Made by a program: the position numbers and the translations under genes. A stretch of DNA of 64,000 bases, taken from contig JASLWO010000039.1 in the NCBI GenBank assembly GCA_030740795.1, positions 1 through 64,000 of the forward strand. Direction: 5' to 3'. This document shows, one piece after another, positions 25,914 to 34,018 of the stretch. This DNA comes from Acidimicrobiales bacterium (GTDB lineage: Bacteria; Actinomycetota; Acidimicrobiia; Acidimicrobiales; UBA8592). The number at the start of each line of letters is the position of its first letter. Position 1 is the first letter of the stretch. The notes beneath the pieces are model-generated. The model was not told where the DNA came from. It saw only the letters and a program-made list of their open reading frames with translations, and did not search any database.

Positions 25914-27446
25914 TCAACGCTCCACGATTCTTAGGCGAACGTTGAAGAAGTTAACCGCTACTGAGATAGTTAACGAACAAGCAAGGTAGAACAGCATCCA
26001 AATAGCGAAAACAGACAAATTTTTCCCTGTCTGATTACCGACAGTTTGCCCAACCTGAACTAGATCACTGAACCCAACTGCGATAGCTAAAGAAGTATTT
26101 TTCGTAAGGTTTAAATACTGGTTTCCAAGTGGGGGCATAATTACCCGCAGGGCTTGTGGAAGAATAACCGTTCTCAGTGCTGTTGATCGTTTCATCCCTA
26201 AAGAGTTCGCTGCTTCTATTTGACCTTTGGGAACTGCAAGAATCCCTCCACGGACGATTTCAGCTATGAATGCTGCCGTGTAAAGAACGATCCCGAAGAA
26301 AACAGCTGCAAACCCCAGAGACATCGTTAGTCCGGACGGACCATATTTTTCAAATTTTCCTGGCTTAACGACTTCTGGGCGGTCAACCCCGAATGGGCCA
26401 CCTGTACGACCATCTCCGAACTTATTTTCTAGAACTTCAAATAAGTCACTGGATGAGTTAATGATCCAACTAGATAACCCCGGCCACACAACAAATACGA
26501 CAAGAATTGCGAGAACAGAGCCTACCCCTGCAAATATTATTCTAAATTTGTCATCATCAGTGAGTCGCGCAGAACCTCCTGGTGTCCTCCGGGAGGCAAG
26601 GAAACCTCGTATCCAATTAGCCGCTATGGAAATTGCTACCGCCGAAAGAACTAACTGGAGAACCTCTTCAGGGACCTTTGAAATCCCATCACTAATTGCA
26701 CCGAAGATGTTCCCTACCCATCCAAAGATCGGGTGGATGAACCAGCCGACTATTCCAAAAATTGTCAAGACCGCGAAAGAACCCAACCCGGGGTGCGTGT
26801 TCTCCCCTGTTTTGTCATGAAGCCCGGACCTTTGGTTGTACATCCATCGAGCCGCTAATGCTCCGATACACATGAATACCGCCCATTGGTAGAAACCATC
26901 GGCAATAAAGACACGCGGCACAGACAGGCCTTTATTTGACCAAATAACCCAGTTGTCCCATCCTGAATCAAATTGTAGGTCGCCCAGATTAGCTAAAATG
27001 GCGCCGTAAAGAAGTATTTGAACGAGCAAGGGGATGTTGCGGAGTGTTTCAACAAAAACTGATCCAAGTTTATTCACGACCCAATTGTTTGAAAGGCGAG
27101 CAAGCCCTATAAACAAACCGATAACCGTAGCGAAGAAAATGCCAGCTGTTGCTAACCGGATTGTGTTCACCATCCCCACCCAAAGTGCGCGTCCTCCAGT
27201 TGCTGGGCGAGTATCAATTCCCTCCGAAAGGTTGATTCCTGGATCAATGCTAAGGAAATCAAAACCAGTTGAAATATTTCTTGCCGATAAGTTATCCCGT
27301 GCTTGGCTAGAGAGAAACCAAAGAGCGAAGACAACCAAAGCTAAGGCGCCTACCTGGAAGAGCCATTTAACTACTGTCGCGTCTCGGTAGAAAGGTGGTT
27401 TTTGGTGGTGATAATTTGAGGGTTGAACCTCAGTATCAGTACTCAC
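25914..27446 (-). CDS. aapQ: General amino-acid ABC transporter permease AapQ
   Basis: This is the partner permease of AapM. At 510 residues it is longer than rhizobial AapQ (about 400). Conserved blocks are GMVNTIRLATAGIFFATVIG, ETLRNIPLLVQILLYGAIL and, after an insertion of about 200 mostly hydrophobic residues, IVRGGILAVPKGQIEAANSLG and PQALRVIMPPLGNQYLNLTK, the EAA loop that contacts AapP. It is separated from aapJ by a hairpin followed by a T-run, which probably lowers permease expression relative to the binding protein. Confidence 0.9.
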   Translation of the reverse strand: MSTDTEVQPSNYHHQKPPFYRDATVVKWLFQVGALALVVFALWFLSSQARDNLSARNISTGFDFLSIDPGINLSEGIDTRPATGGRALWVGMVNTIRLATAGIFFATVIGLFIGLARLSNNWVVNKLGSVFVETLRNIPLLVQILLYGAILANLGDLQFDSGWDNWVIWSNKGLSVPRVFIADGFYQWAVFMCIGALAARWMYNQRSGLHDKTGENTHPGLGSFAVLTIFGIVGWFIHPIFGWVGNIFGAISDGISKVPEEVLQLVLSAVAISIAANWIRGFLASRRTPGGSARLTDDDKFRIIFAGVGSVLAILVVFVVWPGLSSWIINSSSDLFEVLENKFGDGRTGGPFGVDRPEVVKPGKFEKYGPSGLTMSLGFAAVFFGIVLYTAAFIAEIVRGGILAVPKGQIEAANSLGMKRSTALRTVILPQALRVIMPPLGNQYLNLTKNTSLAIAVGFSDLVQVGQTVGNQTGKNLSVFAIWMLFYLACSLTISVAVNFFNVRLRIVER

Positions 27447-27533
27447 CTCTTGCCCCCCTTGACAATGCTTTTTCTCTACGAAGTAATGATAATGCCTAAA
27501 TAAGCCAAGGTGTGAAGCCTAAGCTCGTTAACC

Positions 27534-27584
27534 AAAAAAACAAGCGGCCCCAGAGCTAACAATTGCTGCTCTGAGACCGCTTGT
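27534..27584 (-). terminator. Hairpin plus T-run between aapJ and aapQ
   Basis: On the minus strand, CAAGCGGTCTCAGAGC and GCTCTGGGGCCGCTTG form a long, slightly imperfect stem around a short AT-rich loop (27541-27583), followed by seven T residues (27540-27534). This is a classical intrinsic terminator layout lying inside the aap operon, where partial read-through would set a high ratio of binding protein to permease. Confidence 0.8.
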
Positions 27585-27608
27585 ATAAAGCTTTATGCTA
27601 TCCGCTAG

Positions 27609-28715
27609 TTATCGTGCGGGTGGAGCATAGATAAGCCCACCGTCAGTCCATCCAGCGTTGGATGATCCGGCACGGTTAAGGCCTACAGGGTTCAAGTTAC
27701 GAGAATAAATCTCATCGTAGTTACCAACTTGAGTGATGACATTTTGGAATGCATCTGCTGAAAGACCCATGAGGGTTTGAAGTTCACCTTCGCCACCCAT
27801 GAGACGTTGTGCTTCAGCGTCATATGCGTCGTTGCCAACAACTCCTGATGCATTACCGGAATTAATTCCTTTTTCATCAGCAATAATTGTTGCGTAAACA
27901 GTCCAGTTAACGACATCTGCCCATCCGCTATCATTTTGACCATAGGTTGGACCTAGTGGCTCTTTTGAAATCGGTGCGCCTGGGAATATTACCCATTCTT
28001 CGCCTTCTGGTTGCTGTTGTGCTTTACGCCCAACTAGTCCAGATCCATCAGTTGTGATGATGTCACAAGCACCTGCGATGAAGTTATCAGTCACAATATC
28101 GAAATCTTCATAGGTTTGAAGATTAATTGTTACTCCTGCAGCTTCTGCAGCGTCACCAATGTTCTTTTCCGTCGTGGTACCTGCATTGGTACAAATGGTT
28201 GCACCATCTAGGTCTCCGACTGTGCTTGAACCAGAGAAGCCATCAGCGGCTTTACCCATAAGTTGCTGACCGTCGTAGTACGTGGTCGGTCCGAAATCCA
28301 TGCCAACATCTGTGTCACGGCTTTGGGTCCAGGTTGTGTTTCGCATGAGAACATCAACATCCCCGGACTGAACAGCGGTGAAGCGTTCAGCTGCGGTTAG
28401 TGAAACGAAGTTAACAGCATCTGCATCACCTAAGACAGCGGCGGCTACGGCACGACAGAAGTCGGCATCGAACCCTACCATTCTACCTTCAGGATCAAGC
28501 GTTGAGAATGCTACTGCTGCACCGGAGACACCACAGTTAAGGGTTCCTCGTTCTTGCACAGTTTCTAGAAGGCTCCCACCTTCTGCTGTCAAAGTGACTT
28601 CGTCACTGCTACTTGCGGAACTATCGTCGCTATCGTCGCCACCGCATGCTGCAGTAACGAGAGTGAAAGCGAAAAGAACCGCGAGAAGCTTTATAAGCTT
28701 GCTCTTCTGAGTCAT
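27609..28715 (-). CDS. aapJ: General amino-acid ABC transporter binding protein AapJ, lipoprotein
   Basis: This extracytoplasmic solute-binding protein begins with a signal peptide and lipobox TLVTAACGG, followed by a Ser/Asp-rich linker. The mature domain (SBP_bac_3) includes VQERGTLNCGVSG, GFDADFCRAVAAAVLGD, the TAAERFTAVQSGDVDVLMRN block and TWTQSRDTDVGMDFGPTTYY, all typical of AapJ. It binds a broad range of L-amino acids in the known family. As first gene of aapJQMP it lies upstream of an intrinsic terminator. Length 368 residues. Confidence 0.93.
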   Translation of the reverse strand: MTQKSKLIKLLAVLFAFTLVTAACGGDDSDDSSASSSDEVTLTAEGGSLLETVQERGTLNCGVSGAAVAFSTLDPEGRMVGFDADFCRAVAAAVLGDADAVNFVSLTAAERFTAVQSGDVDVLMRNTTWTQSRDTDVGMDFGPTTYYDGQQLMGKAADGFSGSSTVGDLDGATICTNAGTTTEKNIGDAAEAAGVTINLQTYEDFDIVTDNFIAGACDIITTDGSGLVGRKAQQQPEGEEWVIFPGAPISKEPLGPTYGQNDSGWADVVNWTVYATIIADEKGINSGNASGVVGNDAYDAEAQRLMGGEGELQTLMGLSADAFQNVITQVGNYDEIYSRNLNPVGLNRAGSSNAGWTDGGLIYAPPAR

Positions 28716-28926
28716 TTTTTTCCTTCCATATCACCAAATATTGTCACAGTAAACGTCGCTTACCGAGTGGCGATATAGGATCACCCTACAACTACTTCAC
28801 TAAATTTCTTATATGAAATTCCAATGTTCACATATTTGTCACATTAAAAATGCCTCATATCCCCATGGTTTCCCAGAAATTCAGATCTTCCCCCTTCTTT
28901 GGCCGTTAACTGAGTAATCTCTGAGA

Positions 28927-30111
28927 GTGACCCAAATGCGTACGGTTCTAGTTCGAATTTCAGGACCTGACCAATTAGGAATCTCTGCTGAGTTATTTGG
29001 AGTGCTTGCTGGTATGAACGCTATTGTTCGCGACATAGAGCAGATTGTGGTCCGGAGGCGACTCACTCTTGATGTCTTGATAGAGGTAGAAAAGGGTGAC
29101 GATGTTTTAAAGGATCTTCTACTTTTTGGGTTTAAACGTGATTTAAAAATAGATGTAGAGGAAGTTGAAGATGATCCCACAGAATACAGTCAGCAATTCG
29201 TAGTGACTCTTATCGGTGAAGAACTCACTCCTATTGAGTTGAACAAAGCCACTGTCGCTATCACTAGTGGGAACGGGAACATAGATAGAATCGTTCGGCT
29301 ATCAACATATCCTGTCATGAGTTACGAACTTTCTGTTAACGGAGGTGATATTGGGAGAATACGCGAGAACCTTCTTAGTGTTGCTTCGATTCTCCCGAAA
29401 ATGGATGTCGCCATACAGCCGTTGAATCTCAGCAGGAGAGCCAAGCGGTTAGTGGTACTTGACGTTGATTCAACACTGATCCAAGACGAGGTAATTGACC
29501 TTCTAGCCGCTCAGGCTGGGTGTGAAAGAGAAGTTTCTGAAATTACCGAATCTGCTATGCAAGGAAAATTGGACTTTGTGGAAGCCTTACATCAGCGAGT
29601 GTTACTTCTTAAGGGTTTAGACGAATTGGCGGTTGAACGGGCCTGGCACGAACTCACCCTTACGCCTGGAGCTCGGACATTTTGCCGAACGCTTGGAAGA
29701 TTAGGGTTTACGACCGCTATTGTCAGTGGCGGGTTTTCGATTTTCACAGACCGCCTCCAGAAAGAACTTGGAATTCGGCATGGCCAAGCTAATCACCTTG
29801 AGATGGTTAACGGACGTCTTACTGGGCGACTCAAAGGTCCGATAGTTGACCGCCAAGCAAAAGCAGATTTTTTAAAAGAAATAGCTGCGCTTGAAGGAGT
29901 TCCTATTGAACAAACCGTAGCGGTCGGAGATGGAGCAAATGATCTTGACATGCTTAGCGAAGCTGGTCTGGGAATAGCGTTCAATGCGAAACCTATTGTT
30001 CGTGACGCAGCTAATACAAGTCTTCGTGTTCCCTACCTTGATGCTGTTCTTTTCCTGCTGGGTGTTACTAGGGAAGAAATTGAAGCCGCTGACTCTGATG
30101 ACCTGACTTAA
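28927..30111 (+). CDS. serB: Phosphoserine phosphatase with N-terminal ACT-like region
   Basis: SerB catalyses the last step of serine synthesis. Residues 1-165 form two ACT-like regulatory domains (opening VLVRISGPDQLGISAELFG); residues about 178-394 are the HAD phosphatase domain. Catalytic motifs are DVDSTLIQDEV, the motif II serine in TAIVSGGFSIF, and AVGDGANDLDML for magnesium. The architecture matches actinobacterial SerB2. GTG 28927 or ATG 28936 could start the protein. The stop codon overlaps that of the formylglycine-generating enzyme gene on the other strand by TTAA. Confidence 0.94.
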   Translation: MTQMRTVLVRISGPDQLGISAELFGVLAGMNAIVRDIEQIVVRRRLTLDVLIEVEKGDDVLKDLLLFGFKRDLKIDVEEVEDDPTEYSQQFVVTLIGEELTPIELNKATVAITSGNGNIDRIVRLSTYPVMSYELSVNGGDIGRIRENLLSVASILPKMDVAIQPLNLSRRAKRLVVLDVDSTLIQDEVIDLLAAQAGCEREVSEITESAMQGKLDFVEALHQRVLLLKGLDELAVERAWHELTLTPGARTFCRTLGRLGFTTAIVSGGFSIFTDRLQKELGIRHGQANHLEMVNGRLTGRLKGPIVDRQAKADFLKEIAALEGVPIEQTVAVGDGANDLDMLSEAGLGIAFNAKPIVRDAANTSLRVPYLDAVLFLLGVTREEIEAADSDDLT

Positions 30112-31064
30112 ACATGACTTGTTTCTTGAACCAGGTCTCTGACTGTCCTAAATCCTAGATGACCCATTGCGCTATTGGGGGTAGTTGAACTTCTTGCCGC
30201 AACCCTATATCGGTTGCAATAGGATTCGTGGCACAGGTACGAACCACCTTTGATAACTTTTAATTCCCCTGACTCAGGACCCGACGGGTTATTTTCGTTT
30301 TCTCCGTGGTCGGCAGCAAACCAGTCTTGACACCATTCCCACACGTTGCCAGTCATTTCTCCTATCCCATACGCGTTCAAAGGGTACGTTCCGACTGGGG
30401 CTGTTCCATACCAGCCATCGGCGACGAGGTTATTGTCCGGAAATGATCCCTGCCAAACATTCATTCTGTGCTGGTTATTGGGTTCCAGTTCGTCCCCCCA
30501 AGGGAAAATAGACCCATCTAAACCTCCACGAGCAGCGAATTCCCATTCGGCTTCGGTTGGGAGTCTTCCTCCAACCCATTTTGCGTATGCGGTCGCGTCG
30601 TTCCATGAAATATGAACTACTGGGTGTTCTAGTCTTTCATTGACCGTTGAGTGTGGCCCTTCCGGTGTTTGCCAACTAGCTTGAAAAACTTGTCGCCACC
30701 ACGGTGCTGCTTGCACTCCGCGGGTTTCTTCATAATCGTCTGGGAGCAAACCAGCAAAAACGAACGACCATCCTATGTCTTCCGCTTCGGTGATGTATCC
30801 GGTTTCTTGAACGAAAGTGCTGAATTGTCTATTCGTTACGGCGTACTTGTCGATATTAAAGGGATTGACCGTTCTCTTCCGAGCTGGCCCCTCGCCGTCC
30901 TGTGGGTAACCTAAAGGGTAGTTAGTGCCCATCATGAAGCTTCCTCCTTCAAGGGTGGTCGTTTCCAAATGAGCATTGCCTGTTTCTATTTCAGGGGTTT
31001 GGCTGTTCTTCTTTTCATCTTTGTCCGGGTTTTGTGGTGCGCAGCACGGGTTATTCGCAGTCAT
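30108..31064 (-). CDS. Formylglycine-generating enzyme family protein
   Basis: FGE oxidises a cysteine of type I sulfatases to formylglycine. The 318-residue protein has the FGE-sulfatase fold with FMMGTNYPLGYPQDGEGPAR, RLPTEAEWEFAARGG and GNVWEWCQDWF. The catalytic copper-binding cysteine pair is preserved as CHESYC (Cys 278 and 283), followed by NRYRVAARSSTTP and LGFRTVR. That pair separates true FGEs from SUMF-fold relatives such as EgtB. An N-terminal NPCCAP occurs in many bacterial FGEs. No sulfatase is encoded in the window, so its substrate is elsewhere. Confidence 0.88.
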   Translation of the reverse strand: MTANNPCCAPQNPDKDEKKNSQTPEIETGNAHLETTTLEGGSFMMGTNYPLGYPQDGEGPARKRTVNPFNIDKYAVTNRQFSTFVQETGYITEAEDIGWSFVFAGLLPDDYEETRGVQAAPWWRQVFQASWQTPEGPHSTVNERLEHPVVHISWNDATAYAKWVGGRLPTEAEWEFAARGGLDGSIFPWGDELEPNNQHRMNVWQGSFPDNNLVADGWYGTAPVGTYPLNAYGIGEMTGNVWEWCQDWFAADHGENENNPSGPESGELKVIKGGSYLCHESYCNRYRVAARSSTTPNSAMGHLGFRTVRDLVQETSHV

Positions 31065-31156
31065 ACGTACTCTCGATCTGTTGGAAGCAGGTTACTCTTT
31101 TTTTTCTACTTCAACGACTAGTGCCGAACCAAGACCTCACCGTGTAGATTCATAGT

Positions 31157-32398
31157 GTGATTTCTCTTGATTTAGATTTTGTGCGGGCGCAGTTCCCAGT
31201 TTTTTCTCATCCGGAATCTGCGAGTTGGGCTCATCTTGAAAATGCTGGAGGAAGTTATGTACCTGATCATGTCATATCCCTTTTGCAGGATTTCTTCGTC
31301 GCTTCAAAAGTGCAGCCGTATTGGGAATTCGGTCCATCTGCAAAAGCTGGTGAAGCCATGGATCGTTCTCTAGAACTGCTACCTGCGACATTTAATGCGA
31401 ATAAGGGTCAAGTACATTTTGGACCATCAACCTCTCAGAATACTTATGTACTTGCACAAGCTTTACGCCCAAATTGGAATGTCGGTGATGAAATTATCGT
31501 AACTAATCAGGATCACGAGGCCAATATCGGTGTTTGGCGCCGTCTTGAAATGACTGGAATCAATGTTATTGAGTGGGGTGTCGACCCTGAAACAGGGCTA
31601 TTAGATATTTCCGAAGTGCGGAACTTAATCAATGACAAAACCCGCCTTCTAGCAGTAACACACGCATCTAATCTGGCTGCCACGATCAACCCAATCTCTG
31701 AACTCGCTGAGATGGTCCATAGCGTGGATGGAGTTCTCGTGACGGATGGCGTTTCTTTCGCTCCTCATGCCGCTGTTGATGTCAAAGAATTAGGTTGTGA
31801 CGTGTACCTCTACAGTACATACAAAACCTTCGGGCCCCATGTGGGTTTGATGTTCACTTCTGATGCCATTCTTGAACGAGTCACAAATCAGGGTCATTTC
31901 TTCAATTCTGAAAAACCTACTGCCCTCTTGACCCCAGCGGGACCTGACCATGCAGCAATAGCGGCCTGCGCCGGAATGATTGATTATTATGATGATATTT
32001 TCCGCCACCATTTCCCTGGTTCTTCCGAGGTTACGTTGCGTGAACGTATTACGAAAGTCTTCGAACTTTTTGGGCAACATGAGCAGCGACTAATGACGCC
32101 TTTAGTTGACTACATTATCTCTCAAGATGATTTCCGTTTAATAGGAAGTCGCTCCTCAGACCACAATGTTAGAGCACCAACAGTGGCGTTCCATTCGCAT
32201 TCTCGTTCTAGCGAGGAAATCTATTCAGCTTTGGTAAAGGCAGGAGTTTCTTGCGGTCATGGAAACTTTTACGCCCATCGTCTCGTTGAGGCTGTTGGTC
32301 TCGATCCAGAAGATGGAGTTGTGCGACTCTCACTCGTTCATTACAACACCAACGAAGAAGTAGACAAGGCTTTAAACGCTCTTGATGACATTGGATAG
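31157..32398 (+). CDS. Class V aminotransferase / cysteine desulfurase-like PLP enzyme
   Basis: This is a fold-type I PLP enzyme of the SufS/CsdA-like superfamily. The 413-residue protein has ENAGGSYVPDHV near the start, the phosphate-binding FGPSTSQNTYVLA, NQDHEANIGVWRRL, VTDGVSFAPHAAVDV with the cofactor Asp, and YSTYKTFGPHVG with the PLP lysine. It belongs to the cysteine-desulfurase-related subgroup with divergent C-terminus rather than to IscS or SufS proper; whether it releases sulfur is not known. The start is GTG 31157. No Fe-S scaffold gene is adjacent. Confidence 0.82.
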   Translation: MISLDLDFVRAQFPVFSHPESASWAHLENAGGSYVPDHVISLLQDFFVASKVQPYWEFGPSAKAGEAMDRSLELLPATFNANKGQVHFGPSTSQNTYVLAQALRPNWNVGDEIIVTNQDHEANIGVWRRLEMTGINVIEWGVDPETGLLDISEVRNLINDKTRLLAVTHASNLAATINPISELAEMVHSVDGVLVTDGVSFAPHAAVDVKELGCDVYLYSTYKTFGPHVGLMFTSDAILERVTNQGHFFNSEKPTALLTPAGPDHAAIAACAGMIDYYDDIFRHHFPGSSEVTLRERITKVFELFGQHEQRLMTPLVDYIISQDDFRLIGSRSSDHNVRAPTVAFHSHSRSSEEIYSALVKAGVSCGHGNFYAHRLVEAVGLDPEDGVVRLSLVHYNTNEEVDKALNALDDIG

Positions 32399-32426
32399 TC
32401 AGTGAGCTATTGAGAGACCATCTCGT

Positions 32427-32918
32427 TTACGAACTGGCCTTTTTCTCTAGAGAAAGTAGCTCTTGTTTGATGTAAAGCAATGAGGTACCCCCTCCGTAAC
32501 CTGTTAAAGATCCGTTCGCTCCTATGACCCGATGGCAGGGAAGAATAATCGGAATAGGGTTGGCTGCGTTGGCAGCACCAACTGCTCGCGCCGCTTTCGG
32601 ACGGCCTATGCTTCTGGCTAGACCGCCATATGTTTCCGTTTCTCCGTAGGCTATTGTTGTCAGTGACATCCAAACATCCATCTGGAACTGGGTGCCTTTA
32701 AGGTCAATAGGGACCGAGAAGCTTTCCCGATCACCTTTGTAATATTCTTTGAGTTCTTTATCTGCTTGATTGAGTATGGGGTGCTGTTCATCAACTTGTG
32801 GGGTTTCCTCAATATGGTCGCGTTTCTTCCCTGGGAGTAACACCCAACTGATCCCCCTTGAAGACGCTCCCACCTCAAGTGGTCCAAATGGGCTATCGAA
32901 TAGAGCTACATGAAACAT
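32427..32918 (-). CDS. ogt: Methylated-DNA-protein-cysteine methyltransferase
   Basis: This suicide repair enzyme removes alkyl groups from O6-alkylguanine or O4-alkylthymine. The 163-residue protein has a ribonuclease-like N-terminal domain and the DNA-binding C-terminal domain with GTQFQMDVWMSL, ARAVGAANAANP and the active site IILPCHRVIGANG (acceptor Cys 128). Length fits stand-alone Ogt without an Ada domain. It is a single gene, convergent with the upstream aminotransferase. Confidence 0.95.
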   Translation of the reverse strand: MFHVALFDSPFGPLEVGASSRGISWVLLPGKKRDHIEETPQVDEQHPILNQADKELKEYYKGDRESFSVPIDLKGTQFQMDVWMSLTTIAYGETETYGGLARSIGRPKAARAVGAANAANPIPIILPCHRVIGANGSLTGYGGGTSLLYIKQELLSLEKKASS

Positions 32919-33050
32919 GGCTTTTCCTAACCTGACCCCTGATATCTTTACCGAAAAGTTAATAGGTGTGAAATAGAGTTCTCATTTTCACCTTACTGGG
33001 TGTGCAATGACCTCTGGAACATGTAATTCTGGTGGTAATGGTAACCAGAT

Positions 33051-34004
33051 TTGGAGCGTATTCAAGTGGACTATCCACACCCTTTGTTCAACAATCAAGT
33101 TAGCCGAGACCTTGGAGTTTCCATACCTATAGTCCAAGCCCCTATGGGTTGGATCGCTAGGTCTCAATTAGCGAGCGCTGTTTCAGCAGCTGGCGCTTGC
33201 GGCATTATTGAAACTTCATCTGGAGAGCTTGATGCAGTAAAAAACGAAATGGAGATCATGAATAGCCTTGGGCTCCCCTATGGAGTAAATATTGCTCAGG
33301 CGTTTGTTCGTGATCCTGATATTGCCGAGTTTGTTATTAGCCAAGGCGTTAAATTTGTAACGACTTCAGCTGGATCACCGACAAAATATACGGGAGTTCT
33401 TAAAGCTGCTGGATTAACGGTCTATCACGTAGTTCCAACTTTGGAGGCAGCAAAAAAAGCTGTTGATGCCGGGGTTGACGGGTTAGTGGTTGAAGGCGGG
33501 GAAGGTGGTGGTTTCAAAAGTCCAACTCCTGTTTCAACGATGGTCCTGCTTCCGCTAGTGCGCGACCACGTTTCAGTTCCTATCATTGCCGCCGGAGGCA
33601 TCAATGATGGAAGGACCATGGCTGCTGCTTTCGCATTAGGGGCTGAGGGGGTGCAAATGGGAACACAAATGGTTTCATCAGAAGAGTCTCCGGTCCATGA
33701 GAATTGGAAGAGAGCAATTGTTGATGCCTCTGAGACCGATACTCTATTCCTTAATCAAAAGTTTTCTCCTGCGCTTCGGGCGCTTAGGACAGATCGTTCT
33801 GAAAGGCTATCGGACTCCGATAGCAATGTCTTCGGAGAGTTTGGCAATCCACAAGAATTGTATTTTGGAGGGGACATGGAGGCCGCTATAGCTCTCAGCG
33901 GTCAGGTAGCAGGGAGAATCAATGAAGTCCGCTCTGTTCATGACATTATCTCCGGAACAGTTAACGAATTCAGCGAAACCATCGCTCGGCTTAAAAGCCA
34001 ATGA
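33051..34004 (+). CDS. Nitronate monooxygenase family FMN enzyme
   Basis: This is an FMN-dependent TIM-barrel enzyme related to 2-nitropropane dioxygenase, which oxidises nitronates. Family motifs are PIVQAPMGWIA near residue 28, GVNIAQAFVRDPD, the FMN-phosphate site GLVVEGGEGGG and PIIAAGGINDG, then ALGAEGVQMGTQMV. The related enoyl-reductase FabK has a similar fold, so the true substrate is uncertain. The start codon is either TTG 33051 or GTG 33066; neither has an ideal ribosome binding site. Confidence 0.83.
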   Translation: MERIQVDYPHPLFNNQVSRDLGVSIPIVQAPMGWIARSQLASAVSAAGACGIIETSSGELDAVKNEMEIMNSLGLPYGVNIAQAFVRDPDIAEFVISQGVKFVTTSAGSPTKYTGVLKAAGLTVYHVVPTLEAAKKAVDAGVDGLVVEGGEGGGFKSPTPVSTMVLLPLVRDHVSVPIIAAGGINDGRTMAAAFALGAEGVQMGTQMVSSEESPVHENWKRAIVDASETDTLFLNQKFSPALRALRTDRSERLSDSDSNVFGEFGNPQELYFGGDMEAAIALSGQVAGRINEVRSVHDIISGTVNEFSETIARLKSQ

Positions 34005-34018
34005 TTTAAACGCCACCT

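Noticed and set aside
28823-28845. AATGT...ACATT inverted ends with TGTGA-like repeats upstream of aapJ
   Set aside because: The inner half-sites are in direct rather than inverted orientation, so it does not fit a CRP/FNR site and symmetry is limited to five bases.
31157-32398. Reading the class V aminotransferase as the housekeeping IscS/SufS
   Set aside because: It lacks neighbouring Fe-S assembly genes and its sequence fits the divergent cysteine-desulfurase-like subgroup.
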